A stretch of DNA of 34,801 nucleotides from contig JAFDFZ010000044.1 in NCBI GenBank assembly GCA_019309565.1, forward strand, positions 1-34,801, in the 5' to 3' direction. The notes beneath the pieces were generated by a model. It was not told the DNA's origin, did no database searches, and saw nothing but the letters and a program-made list of their open reading frames with translations. Within the stretch, counting starts at the first letter, position 1. Every line of letters starts with the position of its first letter. A program made the translations under genes and the position numbers. Origin of the DNA: Deltaproteobacteria bacterium (GTDB lineage Bacteria; Desulfobacterota; Desulfobacteria; Desulfobacterales; SURF-15). Below, piece by piece: positions 15,268 to 23,223 of this stretch.

Positions 15268-17002
15268 CTTGTTCTGACATCTCCTTTTTGTAAGCTTCAA
15301 GCATTTGAGAAAGATTCGGATCAGACACCGCCAGCATCTGCACTGCCAAAATACCGGCGTTTCTGGCACCCGACTTGCCGATGGCAACTGTGGCCACAGG
15401 AATGCCGGGGGGCATTTGAACCGTTGACAGCAGTGCATCCATGCCCTGTAGTGAGGAAGCATCGATGGGAACACCGATAACCGGAAGAGTGGTGTGGGCT
15501 GCTAGCACTCCCGCAAGGTGGGCAGCCAACCCCGCCCCGGCGATGATCACCTTCATTCCCCTCTTTTTCGCGGTTGAAGCCAAGCTCGCGGCCCGCTCCG
15601 GACTTCGATGGGCCGAGGCCACAGTAATGTCATAAGCTACGCCGAATTTTTTCAGCACCGCAACCGCCTCTTCCATGACCTTTAGATCCGAATCACTTCC
15701 CATGATAATGCCCACAGCAGGTGGGATTTTCATCCTTTTCAATGCCTTGTTACCGATGTCTTTCCGGTAGTGAACGTCCTGCCATGTGATTTTGGACACC
15801 GCCCGGTAGGCCTGTGCAATGGCTTTTTCAATTGAATCCCCAAGCGCGGTCACCCCAAGCACGCGTCCGCCGCCGGTAACGATGGTTTTGTTCTTAAAAT
15901 CGGTTCCGGCATGGAACACCATCACATCTTTCATGCGGCGGACCCTGTCAAGTCCTGCAATGGGCAATCCTTTTTTGTACGATCCGGGATATCCCCCGGA
16001 TGCCATCACCACACACACCGATGCGCGCTGGTCTATCTCCATGCGGCACTTATCTAAGCGCCCTTCCAAGACCGCTTTCATAACCGGAATGATGTCGTTC
16101 TTCATGCGCATCAACAACGGCTGGGCTTCGGGGTCTCCAAACCGGCAATTAAATTCAAGCACCTTGACCTGATCGTTTCTTATCATCAATCCCGCATACA
16201 ACACACCCCGGTAAGGGCGGCCTTCGGCTGCCATACCCCGAACCGTTGGAATCATGATCGTATCCATGATTTTCTTGTAAAGAAACGCATCGATGACGGG
16301 TGCCGGCGAATAGGCACCCATCCCCCCTGTGTTGGGCCCCTGATCATCGTCAAACACGGGTTTATGATCCTGGGATGTGGGCAGGGCAAGCAGGTGCTTT
16401 CCGTCGGTAAAGGCAAGAAAAGAGGCTTCCTCTCCAGTTAAACATTCTTCCACCAAAACGATATTACCGGCATCCCCGAATTGTCGCTTCACCATGATCT
16501 GGTTTAGTGCACGAACCGCTTCTGCTATGTTTTTGCACACCATAACCCCTTTTCCGGCCGCAAGCCCATCTGCTTTGATCACAACGGGAGCTCCGATTTT
16601 CCGAACATAGGCCTCTGCCTTTCGAAAATCGGTGAAAACCATTCCTTTTGCTGTAGGAATGCCGTATTTTTCCATAAGATTCTTTGCAAAAGACTTGCTT
16701 GATTCAAGCAATGCGGCTTTTTTAGTGGGGCCGAATATCTTAAGCCCCTCTTTATCAAAAAGATCCACGATTCCTTCTGAAAGAGGTGCCTCGGGGCCGA
16801 CAACGGTTAGATCGATTTTCTCCCTTCTGGCAAATTCCACAAGCCCTTCGATGTCCTCGGCGCCAATGGGAATACAGGTTGCCATCGCGGCAATTCCGGC
16901 ATTACCGGGGGCACAATAGAGCTGTTTTACTTCAGGACTTTGGGAGATTTTCCAGACAAGAGCATGTTCCCTGCCGCCACCGCCAATTACCAAGACTTTC
17001 AT
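15230..17002 (-). CDS. purDE: Fused phosphoribosylamine-glycine ligase / N5-CAIR mutase (PurD-PurE)
   Basis: This 590-residue reading frame joins two purine-synthesis enzymes. Residues 1-423 are PurD (GAR synthetase, ATP-grasp): MKVLVIGGGGREHALVWKIS, GPEAPLSEGIVD, VIKADGLAAGKGVMV, DHKPVFDDDQGPNTGGMGAY and LEFNCRFGDPEAQ. Residues 424-590 are PurE, the class I mutase: VGIIMGSDSDLKVMEEA, VASAHRSPERA, AAHTTLPVIGVP and MPPGIPVATVAIGKSGARNA. PurD's usual ending (YRKDIGNKALKR) runs directly into PurE's own initiator Met at 15733 with no linker, as if only the PurD stop codon had been lost. ATG at 17002 has AGGAGG upstream. The enzymes catalyse non-consecutive steps (2 and 6b), so channelling is not an obvious explanation. 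It overlaps tsaC and follows ddl. Confidence 0.93.
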   Translation of the reverse strand: MKVLVIGGGGREHALVWKISQSPEVKQLYCAPGNAGIAAMATCIPIGAEDIEGLVEFARREKIDLTVVGPEAPLSEGIVDLFDKEGLKIFGPTKKAALLESSKSFAKNLMEKYGIPTAKGMVFTDFRKAEAYVRKIGAPVVIKADGLAAGKGVMVCKNIAEAVRALNQIMVKRQFGDAGNIVLVEECLTGEEASFLAFTDGKHLLALPTSQDHKPVFDDDQGPNTGGMGAYSPAPVIDAFLYKKIMDTIMIPTVRGMAAEGRPYRGVLYAGLMIRNDQVKVLEFNCRFGDPEAQPLLMRMKNDIIPVMKAVLEGRLDKCRMEIDQRASVCVVMASGGYPGSYKKGLPIAGLDRVRRMKDVMVFHAGTDFKNKTIVTGGGRVLGVTALGDSIEKAIAQAYRAVSKITWQDVHYRKDIGNKALKRMKIPPAVGIIMGSDSDLKVMEEAVAVLKKFGVAYDITVASAHRSPERAASLASTAKKRGMKVIIAGAGLAAHLAGVLAAHTTLPVIGVPIDASSLQGMDALLSTVQMPPGIPVATVAIGKSGARNAGILAVQMLAVSDPNLSQMLEAYKKEMSEQVVKKAERLNPLY

Positions 17003-17123
17003 GACCCCTCCTTTTGGTTTCTATAACAACATAAATCCTGATTATTTCAGAGAACTAAAAAAAGTTTGCCACAAAGCCTCCAAGACACAAAGAATATCAA
17101 TCGAAAACGCAATACAATCAATG

Positions 17124-18062
17124 TTACCGCCGATGTCCCTCCATGCCAAGTTCGATGAGTTTATCAAGAAGCTTAGAGAAGGAAATGCCTGCGGTTTTTG
17201 CAGCTTGCGGCAACAGGCTGTTTGCGGTCATACCCGGTATTGTGTTGGTTTCAAGGACAAAGATGTCTTTTTGTCTAAGGATCATATCTGTTCGACTGTA
17301 TCCCTTGCAAAACAATGCCCGGTGAGCCAGTTTACCCAGACTCTGGGCTTTTTCGGTCAAATTGTCATCGATGCGGGCCGGGCATATCTCCTGGGTTATA
17401 CCGGCGGTGTATTTCGCTTCATAGTCGAAAAATTCATGTGCATCGTCCGGAATGATTTCAATAACCGGCAATGCCTCCAGGGAGTCGTTTCCAATAACGC
17501 CCACCGTTAATTCAATACCCTCGATATACTCCTCCAGCATTATGGTATCATCATGACAGAAGGCTTTTTCAACAGCGGCCGCAAGCATATCCTCTGACTT
17601 CACTATGGACAGTCCCACACTTGATCCACAGGAAACCGGTTTTACCACCAGGGGTAATCCAAGTCGCCGTATCCACTGATCGGGCTTCGGCGTATCGGTT
17701 TTTTTCACGGTAAGATAAGAGGGGGTTGGTATGCCGAATTGAGCGTACAGATGTTTGGAAGCGATCTTGTTCATGGCATTGGCACTGCCAAGAACACCAG
17801 AACCCTGATAGGGAATCTTCAGCAGGTCCAGCAATCCCTGTATGGTGCCGTCTTCACCGTTGGGGCCGTGTAAAATAATCAGAGCCACATCGATTTTGTT
17901 GGCGTCCGCCATAAGTCGCTGCAAATCTGTCTTTGGATCGTATCTGAGAATATCGTATTTTTCTTTCTCCAAAGCGTCATACACCTGATCTCCGCTGCTT
18001 AAAGAGACTTCCCGCTCCGGTGAGTCCCCTCCTGACAATAATGCAACCGTAATCTTTTTCAT
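17124..18062 (-). CDS. ddl: D-alanine-D-alanine ligase
   Basis: The 312-residue ATP-grasp enzyme makes the D-Ala-D-Ala dipeptide for peptidoglycan. Motifs seen are LLSGGDSPEREVSLSSG (N-terminal), ILHGPNGEDGTIQGLLDLL, YQGSGVLGSANAMNKIASK, PLVVKPVSCGSSVGLSIVKS, MLEEYIEGIELTVGVIG, and FVLETNTIPGMTANSLLPQ with the metal-binding Glu and Asn. In most Ddl enzymes the last motif reads NTxPGMT, as here, consistent with D-Ala (vancomycin-sensitive) specificity. Length is normal. Its ATG overlaps the stop codon of the DUF1992 gene (ATGA), so the two are translationally coupled. The next gene, purDE, starts 121 bases downstream. Confidence 0.94.
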   Translation of the reverse strand: MKKITVALLSGGDSPEREVSLSSGDQVYDALEKEKYDILRYDPKTDLQRLMADANKIDVALIILHGPNGEDGTIQGLLDLLKIPYQGSGVLGSANAMNKIASKHLYAQFGIPTPSYLTVKKTDTPKPDQWIRRLGLPLVVKPVSCGSSVGLSIVKSEDMLAAAVEKAFCHDDTIMLEEYIEGIELTVGVIGNDSLEALPVIEIIPDDAHEFFDYEAKYTAGITQEICPARIDDNLTEKAQSLGKLAHRALFCKGYSRTDMILRQKDIFVLETNTIPGMTANSLLPQAAKTAGISFSKLLDKLIELGMEGHRR

Positions 18063-18481
18063 TGGTTTATACGTTTCGTTTTTCCTTCTTTAGTTTGAGA
18101 GTTATGAGACGATACGCCAAGCCGCGCCGCCAATTTCTCGATGTATTGCTGGGGAATTTCGTTTTGAACACAGCAGCCCCGCATGGCGTTTAGCTTCATG
18201 ATCAGAAAATTCAAGCGCTTCAGAGCCCGATATTTCTCTTCCGTATCCTCCATGCCGCGCAAGAGATCTTCGGTTCGAACAATCTCCTTTTTTAATTCGA
18301 TCTCAGGTGGCAGAAAGCCGGCATTTTTTAAAATCTTGTAAGCCAGGCGCAGTTCCTCTGGAACAAGATTGTCCTGCTCGAACACAAGCGGCTTGCCACT
18401 GCCGGGAAGATCATCAAATTCACCCATTTTTTGGGCATTGCGAATTCGTTCCTCTACGATTTTCTCAAACCCCAATAACAT
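18059..18481 (-). CDS. DUF1992 domain protein (DnaJC28-like conserved domain)
   Basis: The 140-residue product carries the DUF1992 domain found in bacteria and in eukaryotic DNAJC28. Typical segments are EKIVEERIRNAQKMGEFDDL, PGSGKPLVFEQDN and VPEELRLAYKILKNAGFLPP, followed by a coiled-coil-like acidic/basic helix (ELKKEIVRTEDLLRGME). There is no J domain, signal peptide or membrane segment. The ATG at 18481 is where family similarity starts; AAGGAG lies 12 bases upstream, somewhat far. The frame is open to 18607 without family similarity. It heads the ddl-purDE-tsaC run with a 4-base overlap. Function is unknown. Confidence 0.85.
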   Translation of the reverse strand: MLLGFEKIVEERIRNAQKMGEFDDLPGSGKPLVFEQDNLVPEELRLAYKILKNAGFLPPEIELKKEIVRTEDLLRGMEDTEEKYRALKRLNFLIMKLNAMRGCCVQNEIPQQYIEKLAARLGVSSHNSQTKEGKTKRINQ

Positions 18482-18939
18482 GGCACCATGCTTCTCCTTC
18501 GCTTTTTCGGGTACTTCACTCCGGAAAAGTTGCCTTTTTTCAAATCGGCTGAAAAAAAGCAATAAGTGATCTAACGTGCCTGCCTCACAGCACCATAAGT
18601 ATTTCATACACCAAGGGCTCCTCTGTTCCTGAGAAGCCCGTTTAAGTCATTCGCTGCCTGCAATCATTTTCCATGCTAAACTATGTTCTTTAACATAATC
18701 CTGGGCAAACATCAAGAATTTGGAGGATTGAAACAGCAATTTACGGCTATCTTTGAAAGTCTTCCAGTTTGCCGGATCGTAACATTATTAAAGCCTGTTG
18801 AAGCGCCTGGATCTTCCGACTATCAGGTTTGAAGCATCTTTACGCTGTTTTGGACTTGACACCCCCACTGGATGCGACCATATTGAAGCGAAAAAAAATC
18901 AAACGGTGCGGCCGATACAGATTTTTGAAAGGAACGAGT
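18482..18939. other. 458-base intergenic region before the selenoprotein gene
   Basis: The region separates the divergent DUF1992 and selenoprotein genes. It contains the plus-strand promoter at 18856-18884. The short frames present lack family resemblance and ribosome binding sites. No RNA gene is recognised. Confidence 0.55.
18856..18884 (+). promoter_or_regulatory. Sigma-70-type promoter for the selenoprotein gene
   Basis: TTGACA (18856-18861), 17-base spacer, CATATT (18879-18884), 56 bases before the ATG. Same -35 and a CATA-type -10 as the promoters at 5452 and 10481, but the spacer differs. Confidence 0.5.
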
Positions 18940-19419
18940 ATGAAGCCAAAGCCACAAGATTCGGACATATGGGTTGAAAAGGCCAGACAATACTTTTACG
19001 ACGGTTATACATGAACCGGTGCCGTTGTGCAGGTTGCACAAGAGTACCTGAGGGAGGTGGATGAACGGATCACCAGCATGGTCACAGTGCTGCCTGGAGG
19101 TACGGCTTTAAGAGGCGGGACCTGCGGCATCCTGCTGGGAGCGCTTGCGGCGATTGGGATAAAATATGGATCGGTCAAACGCCATGAGCGCGAACTGTGC
19201 AAGAAACTGGGGGTTCGTGCACACGATTTTTTCGATGAACTTACCCGCACCCGATTCGGTTCCATAAACTGCCGTGACATTTCACGTTGCGATTTTACCA
19301 AACCCGAAGAAGCAAAGGCTTACATAGGAAGCGAGGCACAGCATATCTGCGCCGGGCTTATCGATGAGACGATGCGTTTCATTCTTCCGCTGCTCGATGA
19401 TCCGAAACAGTCAGAGTAA
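18940..19419 (+). CDS. C_GCAxxG_C_C family protein with probable selenocysteine (TGA at 19012-19014)
   Basis: Read straight through an in-frame TGA, this gene encodes 159 residues of the C_GCAxxG_C_C redox family. The N-terminal half reads VEKARQYFYDGYT-U-TGAVVQVAQEY; in relatives the same place is GYN-C-A-x-AV, so the TGA (residue 25) falls exactly on the conserved family cysteine. After it come GGTCGILLGALAAIG (C62), ELCKKLG (C87), FGSINCRDISRC (C111, C117) and HICAGLIDE (C137). A SECIS-like hairpin begins 10 bases after the TGA. ATG at 18940 follows AAGGA with good spacing. NCBI naming for this family already admits selenoprotein members. The alternative, two separate ORFs or a nonsense mutant, is less likely because both halves are conserved in one frame. 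An ordinary gene caller would report only the part from 19027. Confidence 0.85.
19015..19048 (+). promoter_or_regulatory. Bacterial SECIS element
   Basis: TTGTGC (19025-19030) and GCACAA (19036-19041) form a perfect 6-bp stem with the 5-base loop AGGTT; GGT (19018-19020) and ACC (19046-19048) can add a lower stem. The upper stem starts 10 bases after the TGA, and the loop holds the GGU that SelB reads in E. coli fdhF-type elements. The position inside the coding region is as expected for bacteria. Confidence 0.8.
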
Positions 19420-19452
19420 AGAAAAAATGAATCCTCAGCCATAAACTAATAA

Positions 19453-19488
19453 GCCCCTGCAACTATCTGAAATCGCAGGGGCATTATT
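19453..19488 (+). terminator. Terminator-like hairpin after the selenoprotein gene
   Basis: GCCCCTGC (19453-19460) pairs perfectly with GCAGGGGC (19475-19482) around a 14-base loop, followed by ATTATTGT. The T-run is poor; the stem is also flanked by AATAA on the left, so it could work weakly in both directions, ending the minus-strand tRNA transcript as well. Confidence 0.5.
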
Positions 19489-19493
19489 GTCCA

Positions 19494-19570
19494 TGGTGGC
19501 GATGCAGGGATTCGAACCCCGGACACTGCGGATATGAGCCGCATGCTCTAACCGACTGAGCTACATCGCC
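19494..19570 (-). tRNA. tRNA-Met (anticodon CAT), probably elongator
   Basis: A 77-base class I tRNA on the minus strand. Acceptor GGCGATG (19570-19564) pairs with CATCGCC (19504-19498), then A and encoded CCA. Anticodon stem TGCGG/CCGCA encloses CTCATAT, giving CAT. The first base pair is G-C, so it is not an initiator. A lysidine-modified tRNA-Ile2 also has CAT; I favour elongator Met from overall similarity but cannot exclude Ile2. Confidence 0.9.
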
Positions 19571-19634
19571 ATGAAAACCGCTTTTGCAATATAAATTTTT
19601 AACAACGCAATGTTCTTTAGTCAAGTTGAATTCG

Positions 19635-21536
19635 TCATTTTTTTACGGCTGGAAAAGATTCCACTACCTCGATGGTATACTCCTCAAGATTGTCCGGAAG
19701 ATCTGAAAACACGAGCATAAACGGCACAGCCCTTCCGGGGGCTATGTTGAGATTCGATTTTTTGTCACCCACTCGATTAGACAGTCTCTTCCTTATGGAA
19801 TCCATATCCAAGCTGACAAGCTCGGTATCCGATAACACGTTACCACAGAATACCGTTTCTGTCTTTTCAAGCTTTTTGCCCTTGGAATAAAGCTTGCCGG
19901 TTATCTTGATCAGCCCACGGGGCTCGGAATAGCCGTTCTTTGCGTTACCGGTGATGACGAACAGTTTACCGCTTCTTACGTTGTTGACAAATTTTCCCAC
20001 AATATCGATGGCGCTTATCTTAAGATTGCCCGGGTCTGTAACCGGTGGGGCGATGAAATCCCGTACAAAGGGTATTTTGCTGCCAAGACTGCTTAGATTT
20101 TCTGCAAACGGAATTTGAATTCCCATGGTGTAGGCACCGTATAGGCCGCCGCCCAGCAGCACAAGCAGAAGCAAAATCACCACCGGAGCGCCGATTCGCC
20201 TTTTCCTTTCAACACCTGGCTGTTTTTCTGAAGGTTGAGCTGCTTCTTCCTGCGTCTCTTCATCATATTCTTCCGCTGCCTGTTCCTGCTCTGCCTCCGA
20301 GACAGCAACAGCCTCCCCCGTCTCCTGCTCTTCCACATCTTCGGTTAGCTCTTCAGGCAGCAAATCGGTCAGCTCATCCTCCTTTTTGTCGGAAACCGCT
20401 TCCTCTGCCTCTAAAACCGCTGCATCTCCTTCCTGTCTACCGGCATCTTCTGTGGTATATTCTTCCTGCTCTATCAATTTTTCAAGATCCGAAAGGTCGA
20501 CTTCTGCTTCTTCCGATTCTTCTGTTTGTTCTGTTTCTTGTTCGTCTTCAGCCTGCAATTCTAAATCAAGCGATTCCACATCCTCTGTTTCTTCATCTGT
20601 TTCTTCAGCCCTGACTTCCTGGGTTTCATGCTCTGGCTCCTGTACTTCGGTCATTTCAGAAAGATCGATTTCCTCTTCTTCGCTCTCACCCTCCTGGGCA
20701 GATTCAGCTTTACCGTCCTGGCCGGTCGGCTCTTCCATATCTGCTAATTCCAGTGTTTCTGCTTCAGCCTCTTGTTCCTTTTCGGTCGGTTCTTCATCGA
20801 TATGATCGGATGGTTCATCTTCCTTAGGGCCGACATCAAGTTCAATGTCAAGTTCCTCTAGCTCTTCTTCTTTTTCCGCTTCAAGGTCTTGCTCCATTAG
20901 AGAAAAATCGATATCCTCCTCTGCGTTTTCATCAGCTGCTGTCTCTTGTGTGTCCGGCTCACCTTCAAGGTCGAAGTCAAGTTCAAGCTCTTCGAATCCT
21001 TCGCCTTCCTCAGCTTGTTCACCAACAGGAGCTTTTGTATCTTCTCCAAAATCCTTTTCCATATCGATCTCATCATGCTTTTCAACATCTTGCGTCTCTA
21101 GGTCCAGATCCTCATCACCATCAAGATCCAAATCCAGTTCCATTTCTTCTTCAAGCGGGGGCGGTAATTCTTCATCTTGCTCATCTTCTTGCGCTTCTTC
21201 CGTCTCAAACATCATTGAGATATCCTCAAGCTCATCGGATGCAGCCTCTTGGGGTTCTTCTTTAGACTGATCGGCATCAAACCCCTCGGCCAGCGGCGCA
21301 GCTTCGGTCTGAAAATCCTTTCCAGCTTCTTCCTGTAAGCTCATTTCTTCTTCCCCGGCGCTTTCTTGATTCGCCGGCTTCACTTGTTCCAATAATTCGT
21401 TTTCTGGTTCATTGACTTCCGGATAAGCAATAAAGATATGCTTGCAGATCGAACATCGGACCTTGGAGCCGGTTTCCTTGACGAGCGAATCGTCAAGACT
21501 AAAACTGGTGTTGCATTTTTCACATGTAATGATCAT
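19635..21536 (-). CDS. Zinc-ribbon / acidic linker / DUF3426 membrane protein
   Basis: The 633-residue protein begins with an MJ0042-type zinc ribbon, CEKCNTSFSLDD followed by VRCSICKHIFIAYP (two CxxC pairs). About 390 residues of very Glu/Asp-rich low-complexity sequence follow (about 45-435). A basic stretch, ERKRRIGAP, precedes a single membrane helix (VVILLLLVLLGGGLYGAYTM, about 448-467), and a C-terminal DUF3426 domain of about 165 residues is predicted to lie outside the membrane. The layout resembles other delta-proteobacterial zinc-ribbon/DUF3426 proteins, but the acidic region is long. The ATG overlaps the hpt stop codon. Function is unknown; a membrane-tethered scaffold or envelope role is conceivable. 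The acidic codon bias creates long Ser-rich frames on the other strand, which are not genes. Confidence 0.88.
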   Translation of the reverse strand: MIITCEKCNTSFSLDDSLVKETGSKVRCSICKHIFIAYPEVNEPENELLEQVKPANQESAGEEEMSLQEEAGKDFQTEAAPLAEGFDADQSKEEPQEAASDELEDISMMFETEEAQEDEQDEELPPPLEEEMELDLDLDGDEDLDLETQDVEKHDEIDMEKDFGEDTKAPVGEQAEEGEGFEELELDFDLEGEPDTQETAADENAEEDIDFSLMEQDLEAEKEEELEELDIELDVGPKEDEPSDHIDEEPTEKEQEAEAETLELADMEEPTGQDGKAESAQEGESEEEEIDLSEMTEVQEPEHETQEVRAEETDEETEDVESLDLELQAEDEQETEQTEESEEAEVDLSDLEKLIEQEEYTTEDAGRQEGDAAVLEAEEAVSDKKEDELTDLLPEELTEDVEEQETGEAVAVSEAEQEQAAEEYDEETQEEAAQPSEKQPGVERKRRIGAPVVILLLLVLLGGGLYGAYTMGIQIPFAENLSSLGSKIPFVRDFIAPPVTDPGNLKISAIDIVGKFVNNVRSGKLFVITGNAKNGYSEPRGLIKITGKLYSKGKKLEKTETVFCGNVLSDTELVSLDMDSIRKRLSNRVGDKKSNLNIAPGRAVPFMLVFSDLPDNLEEYTIEVVESFPAVKK

Positions 21537-22072
21537 AATTTTTCCTCTGATGATGAAAGCTTTAAACGATAAATACCCGGCAGATTGCGGTACTTTTCAC
21601 CATAATCAAGCCCATAACCAACAAGGAACCCCCCTGCCACCCTCTGGCCAACATAGTCGATATGAATGTCCGTTTTCCTGCGTTCCTTTTTATCCAGAAG
21701 CGCGCAGATTTTCACTGTTTTTGGAGAAAATGACTTCAAGTGCTCAACGAGAAAAACCATCGTCAACCCGGTATCAACTATATCTTCGACGATCAAGACG
21801 TTTTTATTTAGAATATCTATATCGATCTCTTTTGTTATGCGAATCTTTTCAGAAGAGTGGGTATTCTGCCCGTAACTGGATGCACCTATGAAGTCTATCT
21901 CAACAGGAATGCTGAGCTGTCTGACCAGGTCGGAAAGGAAAATGAAAGCGCCTTTTAGAATTCCTATAACAACAAGATCCTGATCCCGGTAATCTGTCGA
22001 TATCCGTTTTGCAAGCGCAGATATCAGTCTTTTAATATCCTCATGATTTAGAAATGGAAGAATGTCAGGCAT
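21533..22072 (-). CDS. hpt: Hypoxanthine phosphoribosyltransferase
   Basis: The 179-residue product converts hypoxanthine (and usually guanine) plus PRPP to the nucleotide. The PRPP-binding signature NVLIVEDIVDTGLTM lies at residues 91-105. Other family segments are LVVIGILKGAFIFLSDLVRQ, VEIDFIGASSYGQNT, and VAGGFLVGYGLDYGEKYRNL near the C-terminus, which includes the metal-binding Asp region. Length is typical. It overlaps the downstream zinc-ribbon gene by 4 bases and follows the dnaJ-like gene by 82 bases. With the salvage genes at 2-4.6 kb, it gives the cell a way to reuse purine bases. Confidence 0.95.
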   Translation of the reverse strand: MPDILPFLNHEDIKRLISALAKRISTDYRDQDLVVIGILKGAFIFLSDLVRQLSIPVEIDFIGASSYGQNTHSSEKIRITKEIDIDILNKNVLIVEDIVDTGLTMVFLVEHLKSFSPKTVKICALLDKKERRKTDIHIDYVGQRVAGGFLVGYGLDYGEKYRNLPGIYRLKLSSSEEKL

Positions 22073-22154
22073 TCTGAATTCTGATGATCACCCTAATATT
22101 CTGCCCTGTTCCCGCAATTCAGCCTATAGGGATCCAGCAGCCATGTCAACCAGT

Positions 22155-23069
22155 TTACAATCCTGTTGCAGCCAATCTTCTTACCAGCTCTCTTTGCTCG
22201 GCTGTCAGAGTCCTGGGCATGGCAACGTGGATTTCAATATAAAGATCCCCTTTTCCGGAATCTTTCATATGGGGCAGTCCGTGTCCGGCAAGCCGCATCT
22301 TGGTCTTATGTTTCGTGCCCGGAGGAATCTTTAAGCTTAGTTCTTTCCCCTCCAACGTGGGTACAGTGATGCTGGTGCCAAGCAGCGCCTCACTTAGCTT
22401 TATCTCCCTGGTTACGGTCACATCGTAGCCGTCAGCGTGATAAACGGGATCGTCGATCACCTTGGATTGGATATAAAGGTCCCCTGGAGGACCACCAAAG
22501 GGACTCGGTTCTCCTTTGCCGGCAATTCTTAGTTTTTTACCGGTGATCATCCCCTTTGGGATCTTTACGGTAAGTCTTTCAGAATGCCCTTTGTGCTGGA
22601 AATTGATGACCTTGGTGGTTCCGGTGGCTACCTCCCTCAGTGTTAAGGGCAGCTCGTACACGAGGTCAGAGCCCTTCACCTGACTCTGGTAGCGGGTTTC
22701 CGATTCAAAGGGGGATCCGCTGCCGAATGAAAACCGTACCCTTCCTTTTCTTCCCGTAGAAAAACCGCTGCCACCAAACCCGAACTCTCTGAGAATATCC
22801 GCGAAATCAAATCCTCTAAAGATGTCTTCCTGTGAAAACCGCTGGTGAAATCCGGCAGAGCCGTATTCATCATACTGTTTCCGCTTCTCTTTATCGCTTA
22901 GAACCGCATAGGCCTCGCTGATTTTCTTAAACTTCTCTTCGGCGCCTTTATCCCCTTTTGTATGATCGGGGTGATACTTCATGGCCAGCTTGCGGTAAGC
23001 CTTCTTTATTTCTTCATCCGAAGCCGATTTGCTGACCCCAAGTATTTTATAGTAATCGGTCTCTGCCAT
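22155..23069 (-). CDS. cbpA: DnaJ-family co-chaperone of the CbpA type
   Basis: The 304-residue protein has an N-terminal J domain with HPD at residues 33-35 ([10 protein letters not shown]), a Gly/Phe-rich stretch ([20 protein letters not shown]), and a DnaJ C-terminal substrate-binding domain ([50 protein letters not shown]). It lacks the four CxxCxGxG zinc repeats of DnaJ itself, placing it with CbpA/DjlA-like type II co-chaperones. ATG at 23069 has GGAG 11 bases upstream. A strong promoter sits at 23130-23158. No heat-shock CIRCE element is visible. The exact subfamily name is approximate. Confidence 0.9.
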   Translation of the reverse strand: MAETDYYKILGVSKSASDEEIKKAYRKLAMKYHPDHTKGDKGAEEKFKKISEAYAVLSDKEKRKQYDEYGSAGFHQRFSQEDIFRGFDFADILREFGFGGSGFSTGRKGRVRFSFGSGSPFESETRYQSQVKGSDLVYELPLTLREVATGTTKVINFQHKGHSERLTVKIPKGMITGKKLRIAGKGEPSPFGGPPGDLYIQSKVIDDPVYHADGYDVTVTREIKLSEALLGTSITVPTLEGKELSLKIPPGTKHKTKMRLAGHGLPHMKDSGKGDLYIEIHVAMPRTLTAEQRELVRRLAATGL

Positions 23070-23129
23070 GTCGCAGGTTCTCCGTCTCTTTGCCGAGATT
23101 TTGTGAATCTTTTAAAAAATTTATAAATT

Positions 23130-23158
23130 ATAATAAGTTAAAAGTGCTGTCATGTCAA
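23130..23158 (-). promoter_or_regulatory. Strong sigma-70 promoter for the cbpA-like gene
   Basis: On the minus strand TTGACA (23158-23153), a 17-base spacer, and TATTAT (23135-23130), with an AT-rich stretch after it. The start codon is 60 bases beyond the -10. Confidence 0.65.
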
Positions 23159-23223
23159 GGCTCACTGATGCGCTTCAAACAGTTGACCGCTTTAAAATCC
23201 GATCACGCGGCTCCATAGCAGGT

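Noticed and set aside
19027-19419. Separate gene starting at GTG 19027
   Set aside because: It begins inside the SECIS stem, lacks a ribosome binding site, and omits the conserved N-terminal helix that lies in frame before the TGA.
20386-21270. Ser-rich open frames on the plus strand
   Set aside because: They are the complement of the Glu/Asp-rich region of the zinc-ribbon protein; the Ser runs come from GAA/GAG codons read backwards.
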